Positions 28,974 to 37,116 of a DNA stretch of 64,000 bases are shown here, in pieces. The DNA lies in assembly GCF_900091415.1 (NCBI RefSeq), contig NZ_FMHU01000002.1:2046001-2110000 (forward strand), in the 5' to 3' direction. Both the position numbers and the translations under genes were made by a program. The notes beneath the pieces were generated by a model. That model searched no databases, was not told the origin of the DNA, and saw only the letters and a list, made by a program, of their open reading frames with translations. Source of the DNA: Micromonospora inyonensis (GTDB lineage: Bacteria; Actinomycetota; Actinomycetes; Mycobacteriales; Micromonosporaceae). Every line of letters starts with the position of its first letter. The first letter of the stretch is position 1.

Positions 28974-29001
28974 GTATTACAACGTTGTAGAAGCGGTGCA
29001 A
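28974..29001 (-). promoter_or_regulatory. Promoter of the PhyH gene with an embedded 12-bp palindrome
   Basis: On the minus strand TTGCAC (28996-29001), a 16-bp spacer and TAATAC (28974-28979) form a good sigma-70-type promoter about 27 bases before the ATG. The perfect palindrome TACAACGTTGTA (28978-28989) overlaps the -10 and spacer, the expected site for a repressor dimer. Confidence 0.6.
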
Positions 29002-29065
29002 CGGGCCACAGCCGGATCGGGCATCATCGAACCTGGCGAGTGGTCGGGATTCGGGAGGTACGCGC

Positions 29066-29848
29066 GTGCGGGTGGTGTCCCTGGTGCCGTCGCTCACCGA
29101 GGCGGTGGCGCTCACCCTGCCCGGGGTCCTGGTCGGCGCGACGGACTGGTGCACCCACCCCGCCGGTCTGGCGGTCACCCGGGTCGGCGGCAGCAAGTAC
29201 CCCGACCTCGACCGGGTGCTCGCACTCCGTCCGGACGTCGTGCTGCTCAACGTCGAGGAGAACCGCCACGAGGACGCCGACGCGCTGGTCGCGGCCGGCG
29301 TGCCGGTACGGGTCACCTACCCGCGGACCGTACCGAAGGCTCTCACCGAGCTGGGCGACCTGCTCGCCGCCCTCGGCGCGCCCGGCGAACCGGCGTGGCT
29401 GGCCGCCCCCCGCCACGCCTGGGCGACGCCACCCGCCCCGGTCGGGATCCTCCGCGTGGTCGTGCCGGTCTGGCGCCGGCCCTGGGTGGTGCTGGGCGGT
29501 GACACCTTCGCCGGGGACGTGCTGCACCGGCTCGGCCTGCGCAACGTCTACGCCGACCATCCGGAACGCTACCCGCGGCCGGGTCTGGAGGAGCTGCGCG
29601 ACCACCGGCCGGAGCTGGTGGTGCTGCCGGACGAGCCGTACCGGTTCACCGCCGAGGACGGCCCGGAGGCATTCCCGGGCGTGCCCTGCGCGCTGCTCTC
29701 CGGCCGGCACCTGACCTGGTACGGGCCGTCGCTGGCCGAGGCACCCGAGGTGCTCGCGGCCCAGCTCACCCGGCGGATGACGCACCCGGGGCGAACGGTC
29801 GACGGGGCCGGCACGGCCGGTCGGCCGAGCCGGCTTCGACCCGCCTGA
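29066..29848 (+). CDS. Helical-backbone metal receptor / BtuF-like protein without signal peptide
   Basis: A 260-residue protein starting RVVSLVPSLTEAVALTL, the typical first strand of BtuF-type cobalamin/siderophore binding folds, followed by CTHP, VGGSKYPDLDRVLALRPDVV and GDTFAGDVLHRLGLRNVYAD. There is no signal peptide or lipobox, so it is cytoplasmic, unlike ABC-transporter receptors. GGGAGG lies seven bases before GTG 29066. Cytosolic members are annotated as cobalamin-binding proteins, but the ligand is not shown. Divergent from the PhyH gene. Confidence 0.78.
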   Translation: MRVVSLVPSLTEAVALTLPGVLVGATDWCTHPAGLAVTRVGGSKYPDLDRVLALRPDVVLLNVEENRHEDADALVAAGVPVRVTYPRTVPKALTELGDLLAALGAPGEPAWLAAPRHAWATPPAPVGILRVVVPVWRRPWVVLGGDTFAGDVLHRLGLRNVYADHPERYPRPGLEELRDHRPELVVLPDEPYRFTAEDGPEAFPGVPCALLSGRHLTWYGPSLAEAPEVLAAQLTRRMTHPGRTVDGAGTAGRPSRLRPA

Positions 29849-29901
29849 TCCGTCGGGCGAGCCGGTTCGTCGAGCCCGTTCCGGTCGACCGCCGCCCAGG
29901 T

Positions 29902-29924
29902 GTCCGGCGCGGGCGCGGCCGGAC
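29902..29924. terminator. Short hairpin between convergent genes
   Basis: Arms GTCCGGC (29902-29908) and GCCGGAC (29918-29924) pair between the BtuF-like and CBS-BON genes. Confidence 0.4.
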
Positions 29925-29929
29925 GACGG

Positions 29930-30454
29930 TCACGCCACCGGGGTGATCCCGGCCTCCTGCTCCAGGACGACGGTGTCGTCCTGCTCGTAGCCGAGCGTGC
30001 TGTTCACCCGGGTCACCCCGCTGACCTGCCCGGCGAGGCGGACCGCCAGGTCGGCGGAGCTGCGCCGGTCGACCCGACCGTCGAGGGTCACCTCGCCGTG
30101 CCGCACCCGGACGGTGACCAGCCCGTCCTGGACGGCGAGCACCCGGCGCAGCACCTCCTGCACCACGTCCTCGCGGATCTCCGCATCCTGGCGCAGGTGC
30201 ACGCGCAGCAGGTCGGAACGGGTGACGATGCCGACGAGCCGGCCAAGGTCGTCCAGCACCGGCAGTCGCTTGACCTGTTCGCGATCCATCAGCCGGGCAG
30301 CGGCCGGCAGGGACGCCCGGCGGAACCCATCCACCACCGGAACCGCGCTGATCCCCCGCCGGATCAGCAGATCAACGATCTCCCGGTACGGGGTCTCTTC
30401 GCCGACCGCCGCGACCTCCGCGGTCATCACGTCGCTCACCTGCCACGTCCTCAT
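29930..30454 (-). CDS. CBS-BON domain protein with an internal deletion
   Basis: 174 residues: the first CBS half (MRTWQVSDVMTAEVAAVG to ISAVPVVDGFRR, residues 1-46) is joined directly to the end of a second CBS motif (AARLMDREQVKRLPVLDD then LVGIVTRSDLLRV), followed by a BON domain (EVTLDGRVDRRSSADLAVRL). In intact relatives the first motif continues with a GVVSEADLL-type strand and a new DVMT-type start, about 60-70 residues that are absent here. GGGAGG precedes ATG 30454. CBS pairs normally bind adenine nucleotides; this shortened form may not. Confidence 0.8.
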   Translation of the reverse strand: MRTWQVSDVMTAEVAAVGEETPYREIVDLLIRRGISAVPVVDGFRRASLPAAARLMDREQVKRLPVLDDLGRLVGIVTRSDLLRVHLRQDAEIREDVVQEVLRRVLAVQDGLVTVRVRHGEVTLDGRVDRRSSADLAVRLAGQVSGVTRVNSTLGYEQDDTVVLEQEAGITPVA

Positions 30455-30532
30455 TGCGACCTCCCTGTCGTCCGTGCCGACGCTACGGCGGCCGCCCGGG
30501 GGCGGGCAGAGGCGAAGGGACCGCAGGACACC

Positions 30533-30557
30533 GGGACCTCCGGCCCGCGGAGGTCCC
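30533..30557. promoter_or_regulatory. GGGAC/GTCCC palindrome cluster between the CBS-BON and DoxX-like genes
   Basis: GGGACCTCCG (30533-30542) and CGGAGGTCCC (30548-30557) form a perfect 10-bp inverted repeat. Further GGGACC and GGTCCC words lie on both sides between about 30518 and 30595. Such words recall DosR/DevR boxes that control dormancy genes of the CBS/BON and DoxX type, but the consensus is not met exactly. The 228-bp gap is a shared divergent control region. Confidence 0.35.
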
Positions 30558-30682
30558 GTGCGAAGAGGGCGAAGGTCCCGCCCGGCCAGGGACCGGTCGC
30601 CCCTGCTCCCGACACCCCGGCCGGAGTGGAATGGAGATGCCACCGGGAAGCGGTGCGAGGCACGAGGAAGGACGTGGACACC

Positions 30683-31268
30683 ATGGCCGCGACGATCGAA
30701 CGGGACACCGCCCGCACCACCACTCCGGTGACGCCGACCCGAACCCACCAGGACGGGACGCCGACGCCGGGGACCGCCCGGACCAGGGCCGCGCGGTACG
30801 TCTTCGCCGGGATCCGGATCGCGCTGGGCTGGACCTTCCTCTGGGCCTTCCTGGACAAGACCTTCGGTCTCGGCTTCGCCACCGAGGCGAAGAACGCCTG
30901 GATCGACGGTGGCAGCCCGACCAAGGGCTTCCTGGCCTTCGGCGCCGAGGGACCGTTCCAGGGCCTCTACCACGACATCGCCGGTGCGGTCTGGGCCGAC
31001 TGGCTGTTCATGGCGGGCCTGCTCGGCCTCGGCGTGGCCCTGCTGCTCGGCATCGGGATGCGGATCGCGGCAGTCGCCGGCGGCCTGCTCTACGTGATGA
31101 TGTGGACCGTCGTCCTGCCTCCCGAGAACAACCCCTTCATGGACGATCACCTGATCAACGCGGCCCTGCTCGCCGGTCTCGCGCTGGTCGCCGCCGGGTG
31201 ACACCCTCGGCCTCGGCCGGGCCTGGGCGAAGCTCCCCCTCGTCCAGCGGTTCCCCTGGCTGCGCTGA
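30683..31268 (+). pseudogene. DoxX-like membrane protein gene with a late frameshift
   Basis: ATG 30683 opens a four-helix membrane protein (YVFAGIRIALGWTFLWAFLD, WLFMAGLLGLGVALLLGIGM, MRIAAVAGGLLYVMMWTVVL, LINAALLAGLALVAA) with an N-terminal cytoplasmic arm. It stops at 31201. One G less near 31197 restores DTLGLGRAWAKLPLVQRFPW and a natural stop at 31266-31268, so about 22 residues are lost. All helices remain, and the truncated product may still fold. DoxX/DoxD-like proteins are linked to oxidative stress; role here unproven. Confidence 0.65.
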
Positions 31269-31406
31269 CCGCAGACCGGCACCACGGCGGACGTCACCAC
31301 CCGGTGACGTCCGCCGCGTCGTGTCCCACCGTCCTGCCGGATATCGGCTGCTGACGATCCGGCAGGATCGACCGGGACAGTGATCCCGCGAGGCAGGAGA
31401 GCCAGG

Positions 31407-31775
31407 ATGAACAAGCCCGAGGTAGGCCCGATCGAGGGTGCCCCGCCCGCCGATCTCGTCATCGAGGACATCACGGTGGGCGAGGGCCCCGAGGCGGAGC
31501 CCGGGCAGCTGGTCAGCGTGCACTACGTCGGGGTGGCGCACTCCACCGGTCGCGAGTTCGACGCGTCCTGGAACCGTGGCGAGACCTTCGACTTCGGGCT
31601 CGGCGCCGGCCAGGTCATCGCCGGCTGGGACCGGGGCGTGGTGGGGATGCGGGTGGGCGGCCGGCGCCGGCTCACCATCCCGCCGCACCTGGGCTACGGC
31701 AACCGGGGTGCCGGCGGCGTCATCAAGCCGGGCGAGACGCTGGTCTTCGTGGTCGACCTGCTCGGCGTCCGCTGA
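31407..31775 (+). CDS. FKBP-type peptidyl-prolyl cis-trans isomerase
   Basis: A 122-residue single-domain FKBP without signal peptide. Active-site residues are visible: VHYVGVAHSTGREFDASW, FDFGLGAGQVIAGWDRGVVG and PPHLGYGNRGAGGVIKPG with a terminal LVFVVDLLGV. It speeds prolyl isomerisation during protein folding. AGGAGAG precedes ATG 31407. Monocistronic, followed by a terminator. Confidence 0.92.
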   Translation: MNKPEVGPIEGAPPADLVIEDITVGEGPEAEPGQLVSVHYVGVAHSTGREFDASWNRGETFDFGLGAGQVIAGWDRGVVGMRVGGRRRLTIPPHLGYGNRGAGGVIKPGETLVFVVDLLGVR

Positions 31776-31781
31776 CCTGGG

Positions 31782-31815
31782 GGTCGGGGCCGTCGGCACG
31801 CCGGTGGCCCCGACC
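31782..31815. terminator. Bidirectional terminator hairpin
   Basis: Arms GGTCGGGGCC (31782-31791) and GGCCCCGACC (31806-31815) lie between the convergent FKBP and STAS genes. Confidence 0.7.
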
Positions 31816-31842
31816 GTCCGCAGGGTCGGGGTGGGCCGCCGG

Positions 31843-32412
31843 TCAGACCGCCGCGAGGGGTCGGTACGACAGGGCCGGGTACGTCCGGCCCACCGGTGTC
31901 GGGTCCGCCGGTCGCCGGTCGACCGGCGTCCGGGAGCGGGACACGTCGGTGGCCGCCCAGGACCGCCGTCCCGGACCCGGGACGGAGGGCACGGCGTCGG
32001 CCGGGGTCGGGACGTCGGCACGCCGGCCTTCCCGCGACGCGTCCACGGCCTCCGCCGGTGGTCGCCCGGCCGGCAGCGTGAGTCGCGGCGTGGCCTCGGC
32101 CACCGGGATGACCCGGTGCAGGCCGGCACCGCGCAGTACCCGCAGGATCATCGGGTGCGGATCGACCAGCACCAGTTCCCCGCCCCGGGCCCGGACGCCC
32201 AGGTGGGCGGCGACCAGGGTGCGGATCGCGGGGGCCGAGAAGACCGGCACGGCGGAGAGGTCGAGCCGCAGCACCGGCCGGGGTGGCTGGGCCCAGAGGA
32301 CCGACCGGAACTGGGCCACCGTGGCGATGTCGATCTCGCCGGCCACCCGCACGTCGACCGCCCGCTCACCGATGCTGACCTCGACCTCGAGCCGGTCACT
32401 GCGCTGCCTCAT
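31843..32412 (-). CDS. STAS domain protein (anti-sigma-factor antagonist-like)
   Basis: 189 residues. The N-terminal 105 form a STAS domain (VDVRVAGEIDIATVAQFR, LRLDLSAVPVFSAPAIRTLV, GGELVLVDPHPMILRVLRGA). At the usual phospho-Ser segment (DSSG) the sequence reads FSAPAI, so a Ser is present but the flanking residues differ. The C-terminal 80 residues are a disordered Arg/Pro-rich tail. ATG 32412 gives a domain-like N-terminus. It may bind an anti-sigma factor; no partner kinase is adjacent. Confidence 0.75.
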   Translation of the reverse strand: MRQRSDRLEVEVSIGERAVDVRVAGEIDIATVAQFRSVLWAQPPRPVLRLDLSAVPVFSAPAIRTLVAAHLGVRARGGELVLVDPHPMILRVLRGAGLHRVIPVAEATPRLTLPAGRPPAEAVDASREGRRADVPTPADAVPSVPGPGRRSWAATDVSRSRTPVDRRPADPTPVGRTYPALSYRPLAAV

Positions 32413-32550
32413 GACCCCGAATCTATGCGGTGGGACCGACACTTTCCTCCTGCCGCGGGCCGATCCCCGGGTACGCCCCGGGTCGGGTCCGGGGAAACCC
32501 CTCACCCTCCCGGAGGAGGAGGCCCGACCGCCGGCCGGACCGCCGCGACG

Positions 32551-32949
32551 TCAGCCTCCGAGGGTGTAGTCGAAGGTGAAGCCGTGTTCACCGTCGGCCA
32601 GCAGGATCTCCATGGTGCCCGTCAGCCCGGTCAGCTCCCCGGTGCCGGTGTCCGGGACCACCTGGATGGTCAGCGAGCCCCTGCCCCGGTCCATCACACC
32701 GCAGTGCTGGAGGACGAAGCTGCCCGGTCGGCCGTGCAGCGTGCCCACCACGCGTTCGAGGCCGACGTACCCGCCCGAGCCAGGCCGGGCCGACTCGGCC
32801 TTGAGCAGGTGGGCGACGCTGGAAGCCTGGAGGTCGCCCTGGAACTCCTTGGTCACGACGACCCGGGCCAGCCGGCCGCCCGCGCGGTCGTCGTAGGGCG
32901 GTTGTTCGTCCCAGATCAGGTCGACGGCACCGACGGCACGGACACTCAT
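32551..32949 (-). CDS. DUF3224 family protein
   Basis: 132 residues with the family pattern VTKEFQGDLQASSVAHLL, GYVGLERVVGTLHGRPGSFV and LTGLTGTMEI. It folds as a small beta-barrel of unknown function, probably cytoplasmic. GGGAG lies before ATG 32949. It shares strand with, but is separate from, the STAS gene downstream. Confidence 0.78.
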   Translation of the reverse strand: MSVRAVGAVDLIWDEQPPYDDRAGGRLARVVVTKEFQGDLQASSVAHLLKAESARPGSGGYVGLERVVGTLHGRPGSFVLQHCGVMDRGRGSLTIQVVPDTGTGELTGLTGTMEILLADGEHGFTFDYTLGG

Positions 32950-33042
32950 GACGGGCTCCCTCCGGGTGGTACCGGATGAGATCATCATGCCGCACCGGAG
33001 GCGTCACCGCAGGTCCGCCACCCGGTCGGCCCTGCGGCGGAA

Positions 33043-33079
33043 GCCCGGTGCGGGCCGGCATCGCCGGCCCGCACCGGGC
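33043..33079. terminator. Strong hairpin after the L,D-transpeptidase gene
   Basis: Perfect 16-bp arms GCCCGGTGCGGGCCGG (33043-33058) and complement (33064-33079) with a 5-base loop, 12 bases beyond the minus-strand stop. Confidence 0.8.
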
Positions 33080-33091
33080 CGCCGGACCGGA

Positions 33092-34360
33092 TCAGCCGCC
33101 GCTGCCGGTCGGGGTCGGCGCGGGCGTCGCGCCGGCCGCCGGTGCCACCGGGCTGCCGGTCGGTGCCGGCACGGGCCGCAGGTTTCCCGGCACGGGCAGG
33201 GCGCTGCCCTTCACGAACTCCTCCCAGCTGACGTTCCAGGCGGTCCAGCCGTTGCCCGGCTGGAGCCGCACCTCGGTGCCCTTGACGGTGATCAGGTCCC
33301 CCACCTGCGTGATCCCCATCAACCAGTCGGCGGCGCGGGCGGAGACGTTGGCGCAGCCGTGCGAAACGTTGGTGTAGCCCTGGTCCCCCTCCGACCACGG
33401 GGCGGAGTGGATGAACTCGCCGCCCCAGGTGTAGCGCTGGGCGTCGTCCACGTCGACCACGTACCCGCCGTCCGGCTCGCCCCGGGTGTCGAAGGTGGTC
33501 CGCTCGTGCTTCTCCATGATCACCATGCGGCCACTGGAGCTGGGCGTACTCGGCTTGCCGAGGCTGACCGGGATCCTGCGCAGCAACCGCCCGTCCTGGA
33601 ACACCGACATCTGCTTCGTGGCGTTGTCGATCTCCAGGGACACCTGGCGGCCGATCCGGGAGGTGGCCCGCCGGTCGGCGTCCCCCACGCGGTCGCGCCC
33701 GATCGGCAGGCCCTCCAACGCGGCGCGGACGCTGATGCTGGTGCCGGGTCGCCAGAAGTCCGGTGCCCGGTAGTAGACCTGGCTGCCGTCCTCCAGCCAC
33801 GACCAGGCTCCCGGCTGTGGCGGGTCGGTCGTGACGAACAGTCGACGCTGGACCTCGTCCCTGGCCGCTTCCGGAATCGGCGGGTCGAATGCCACGGTTA
33901 CCGGCATGGCGGTTCCGTACGTCCGGTTGCCGGCGAAGTAGAGCGTGCTGGTAATTGTCGGGGCGTTCGATTTCGCGGCAGTGGTGAAGGTCGTGGTGCG
34001 CGTGACGGTCTGGCCGGTGTCACCGGTCGCGGTCACCTCGGCGGTGTACGTCCGGCGGTGTGCCAGGGGCTCGGCCGGCACCCAGGCCGACCCGTCCTCG
34101 CGGGGCTCGGCGCGGACCTGCGTCCCCCGGTCGTCCCGGATCCGCACGTCCCTGACCTTGCCACCGCGGACCGCGACACCGACCTCGGCGCTGATCGGCA
34201 CGTCCCGGGCCTGGTCGGCGGGCGTCACCGTCAGGTCCAACGGCGCCCTGGCCACCGCCTCCTTCTTCGCTGGTGCCCGGTCCGCCGTGCACCCGCCGAG
34301 TGCCAGCGCGGTCGCCGTCAAGGTCGCCGCAGGCAACGTGAGCCGCCGCCTCCACTCCAT
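33092..34360 (-). CDS. L,D-transpeptidase lipoprotein (YkuD)
   Basis: 422 residues. Lipobox ALALGGCTAD (Cys about 24), two bacterial Ig-like domains (residues 45-240) and a YkuD catalytic domain with the conserved SHGCANVSARAADWL motif (catalytic Cys about 350). It forms 3-3 peptidoglycan cross-links at the outer face of the membrane. ATG 34360 follows GGGGAGCATC and starts a clear signal peptide (MEWRRRLTLPAATLTATA), so it is preferred over upstream starts. Architecture is as in mycobacterial LdtMt2-type enzymes. Confidence 0.92.
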   Translation of the reverse strand: MEWRRRLTLPAATLTATALALGGCTADRAPAKKEAVARAPLDLTVTPADQARDVPISAEVGVAVRGGKVRDVRIRDDRGTQVRAEPREDGSAWVPAEPLAHRRTYTAEVTATGDTGQTVTRTTTFTTAAKSNAPTITSTLYFAGNRTYGTAMPVTVAFDPPIPEAARDEVQRRLFVTTDPPQPGAWSWLEDGSQVYYRAPDFWRPGTSISVRAALEGLPIGRDRVGDADRRATSRIGRQVSLEIDNATKQMSVFQDGRLLRRIPVSLGKPSTPSSSGRMVIMEKHERTTFDTRGEPDGGYVVDVDDAQRYTWGGEFIHSAPWSEGDQGYTNVSHGCANVSARAADWLMGITQVGDLITVKGTEVRLQPGNGWTAWNVSWEEFVKGSALPVPGNLRPVPAPTGSPVAPAAGATPAPTPTGSGG

Positions 34361-34561
34361 GATGCTCCCCCCGTCACCGTTTCCCTCTGGCACATTGTCA
34401 CCATCTCGACTCACCCACTGGCGCAATTTCCACAGAATCGTCCGCGCAATTTTTCACCGTCATTGGGCGTGATTTACCGAATGGGGCGAACGGGTTGGTC
34501 GGCCCGCCGAGTGCCCGGCGCGCGAGGAACGTCCCGTCCGTCCCGCCGATGGTCGGCTGGC

Positions 34562-34648
34562 GGTTCGCCGCACCCACGCCCCGCCGGCACGGACCGACTC
34601 CGGCGGGTTCGCCGCACCCGCGCCACGGCGCGAACCGACTCGGGCGGG
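34562..34648. repeat. Imperfect tandem direct repeat, about 44-bp unit, two copies
   Basis: Both copies begin GGTTCGCCGCACCC (34562 and 34606) and end ACCGACTC-n-GGCGGG. The repeat lies in the 357-bp stretch between the L,D-transpeptidase and bkd genes. The part near 34380-34480 is AT-richer and probably holds the transpeptidase promoter; no gene is seen in the stretch. Confidence 0.6.
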
Positions 34649-34662
34649 GAGCGGGTGGACGG

Positions 34663-34708
34663 AGCCGCCCGGTCGGCCCGGACGCGGTGCCGGGCCGACC
34701 GGGCGGCT
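34663..34708. terminator. Terminator of the bkd operon
   Basis: Perfect 19-bp arms (34663-34681 and 34690-34708), starting AGCCGCCCGGTCGG, around an 8-base loop; it lies 10 bases beyond the E2 stop on the minus strand. Confidence 0.8.
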
Positions 34709-34717
34709 GTGGGGTGG

Positions 34718-36097
34718 TCAGACGTTGGCGATCAGCAGGGCGGGCTGTTCGACGCAGTCGGCGACGTGCCGTAGGAAACCGCCGGCCACGCCCCCGTCGC
34801 AGACCCGGTGGTCGAAGGTCAGGCTGAGCTGGGTGACCTTGCGGACCGCGAGCTGCCCGTCGACCACCCAGGGCTTGTCCACGATCCGGCCGATCCCGAG
34901 CAGCGCCGCCTCCGGGTGGTTGATGATCGGGGTGGAGCCGTCCACGCCGAACACCCCGTAGTTGTTCAGGGTGAAGGTGCCACCGGTGAGCCGGGCCGGT
35001 GGGAGGGTTCCGGCGCGGGCCGCCGCCGTGGTCTCGGCGAGTGCGGCGCCGAGTTCGGCGGTGGTGAGCCGCTGGGCGTCGCGCAGCACCGGGACGACCA
35101 GCCCCCAGTCGGTCTGCGCGGCGATCCCCAAATGCACCCCGGCGGACTGGACGATCCGCTGCGCCTCGCCGTCGACCCGGGCGTTGAGCTGCGGGAAGCG
35201 ACGCAGCCCGGACAGGCAGATCCGGGCCATCAGGGCGAGGATGCTGACCGGCTGGTCCGGGCTGGCGGCGTTGATGGCGGCCCGGGTGGCCAGCAGACCG
35301 GTGGCGTCCACGTCGACCCAGATGGTCACCTCGGGGATCTCCCGCCGGCTGCGGGAGAGCTTGTCGGCGATGACCTTGCGGACCCCGGTCAGCGGGATGA
35401 CCAGGTCCTCGACGCCGGTGGCCGGACCCGGGTCGGGCACGGCGGTGACCGTGGTCGGGGACCCGGTGCCGGCGGCCGGTCCGGTGGCGGCGAGCGCGGC
35501 CTCCACGTCCGCCCGGCGGACCACCCCGCCGGGGCCGGTGCCGTGCAGGGCGGTGGCGTCGATGCCGTGCTCCCGGGCCAGCCGCCGGACGATCGGCGAG
35601 ATGACCGGGGACCCACCGCGGGTGCTGGGGTCACCCCCACCGGGCACCGCCGGGGTGGTGGCGACCGGGGCCGCCGCCGGTACCGGTGCCGGCCGGGTCG
35701 GTTCCGGGGCCACGGTCAGCCGGGAGCGGCGACGCCGCCGGCCCGGACCGTGCCCGGTGCCGTACCCGATCAGCACGTTGCCCGACCCGGCGCGTTCCTC
35801 CTCCCGGTAGGTCGCGTGCCCGGCCGGCTCGGTGGGGGCGGCGTCCAGCGGCGCCACGGTGACCAGGGGCTGGCCGACCGGGCGGACCTCCCCCGCCGCC
35901 CCGTGCAGGGCGACCACCCGACCGGCGTACGGGCAGGGCACGTCCACGACCGCCTTGGCGGTCTCCACCTCGACCACGACCTGGTCCACGGTCACCTCGT
36001 CGCCGACGGCGACCCGCCACTGCACGATCTCCGCCTCGGTGAGCCCCTCCCCCAGGTCGGGCAGGAGGAACACCCGGGTGCTGTCCACCGTGGTCAT
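34718..36097 (-). CDS. Branched-chain 2-oxo acid dehydrogenase E2 (dihydrolipoyl acyltransferase)
   Basis: 459 residues. Lipoyl domain (residues 8-85) with the lipoylated Lys in VEVETAKAVVDVPCP, linker, subunit-binding domain (VISPIVRRLAREHGIDATAL about residue 170), and catalytic domain (residues 230-459) ending in FDHRVCDGGVAGGFL with the active-site His. It transfers the acyl group to CoA. The start overlaps the E1-beta stop by ATGA. Last gene of the operon; no E3 gene follows, so E3 is supplied from elsewhere. bkd assignment rests on E1 and the Lrp neighbour. Confidence 0.92.
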   Translation of the reverse strand: MTTVDSTRVFLLPDLGEGLTEAEIVQWRVAVGDEVTVDQVVVEVETAKAVVDVPCPYAGRVVALHGAAGEVRPVGQPLVTVAPLDAAPTEPAGHATYREEERAGSGNVLIGYGTGHGPGRRRRRSRLTVAPEPTRPAPVPAAAPVATTPAVPGGGDPSTRGGSPVISPIVRRLAREHGIDATALHGTGPGGVVRRADVEAALAATGPAAGTGSPTTVTAVPDPGPATGVEDLVIPLTGVRKVIADKLSRSRREIPEVTIWVDVDATGLLATRAAINAASPDQPVSILALMARICLSGLRRFPQLNARVDGEAQRIVQSAGVHLGIAAQTDWGLVVPVLRDAQRLTTAELGAALAETTAAARAGTLPPARLTGGTFTLNNYGVFGVDGSTPIINHPEAALLGIGRIVDKPWVVDGQLAVRKVTQLSLTFDHRVCDGGVAGGFLRHVADCVEQPALLIANV

Positions 36098-37116
36098 GCC
36101 GCGCTGCCTTCCAGTCGGGGCAGCCAGCGGGCGTCCGGCTGGTCGTCCCACTGCAACCGGGCCACGGTGTCGAGCACCCGGTCCACCGACGGCAGGTGGG
36201 TGTGCTCCAGCATCGGCGCCGGGTACGGGATGTCCAGCCCGGTGACCCGCAGCACCGGCGCGTGCAGGGCGTGGAAGCAGCGTTCCTGCACCCGGGCGGC
36301 GATCTCCGCGCCCACCCCGGCGAAGCCCTGCGCCTCCTGGACCACCACGCAGCGGCCGGTGCGCCGCACCGAGGCGGTGACCGTCTCGTCGTCGAACGGG
36401 ACGATGCTGCGGCAGTCGACCACCTCGAGGTCCCAGCCCTCCTCACGGGCGGCCTCGGCGGCCTCCAGGGCGACCGGAACCGACGGGCCGTACGCGACCA
36501 GGGTGGCGTCGCGGCCCGGCCGGCGGACCACCGCCCGACCGATCGGCGGGGTGGTCGCCGGCAGCGCCGCCTCGGCGCTGGAGAAGTAGAGCTTCTTCGG
36601 CTCCAGGAAGACCACCGGGTCGGGGTCGTCGATCGCCGCGCGCAGCAGCGCGTACGCGTCCTCCACGGTGGCCGGCGTGACCACCTTCAGCCCGGGGGTG
36701 TGCGCGTAGTACGCCTCGCTGGAGTCGCAGTGGTGCTCCACTCCCCCGATGCCCCCGGCGTACGGCACCCGGATGACCATGGGCACGCTCAGCGCGCCGC
36801 GGGTGCGGTTGCGGATCTTCGCCACGTGCGAGGCGATCTGCTCGAACGCCGGGTACGCGAACGCGTCGAACTGCATCTCCACCACCGGCCGCAGGCCGGA
36901 CATGGCCAGGCCGACCGCGAAGCCGACGATGCCGGCCTCGGCCAGCGGGGTGTCGAAACAGCGCTTGTCACCGAAGCGGGCCAGCAGCCCGTCGGTGATC
37001 CGGAAGACCCCGCCCAACTGGCCGACGTCCTCGCCGAAGACGAGCACCCGGTCGTCGTCGGCCATCGCGTCGGCGAGCGCGGCGTTGAGCGCCTTCGCCA
37101 TCGTGGTGGCGGCCAT
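36094..37116 (-). CDS. Branched-chain 2-oxo acid dehydrogenase E1 beta subunit
   Basis: A 340-residue transketolase-like beta subunit: ALNAALADAMADDDRVLVFG, GEDVGQLGGVFRIT, EAGIVGFAVGLAMSGLRPVV, then a C-terminal domain ending in LEHTHLPSVDRVLDTV. It binds TPP together with E1 alpha and decarboxylates keto acids from Val, Leu and Ile, feeding branched fatty-acid starters. ATG 37116 overlaps the E1-alpha stop. Confidence 0.93.
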   Translation of the reverse strand: MAATTMAKALNAALADAMADDDRVLVFGEDVGQLGGVFRITDGLLARFGDKRCFDTPLAEAGIVGFAVGLAMSGLRPVVEMQFDAFAYPAFEQIASHVAKIRNRTRGALSVPMVIRVPYAGGIGGVEHHCDSSEAYYAHTPGLKVVTPATVEDAYALLRAAIDDPDPVVFLEPKKLYFSSAEAALPATTPPIGRAVVRRPGRDATLVAYGPSVPVALEAAEAAREEGWDLEVVDCRSIVPFDDETVTASVRRTGRCVVVQEAQGFAGVGAEIAARVQERCFHALHAPVLRVTGLDIPYPAPMLEHTHLPSVDRVLDTVARLQWDDQPDARWLPRLEGSAA

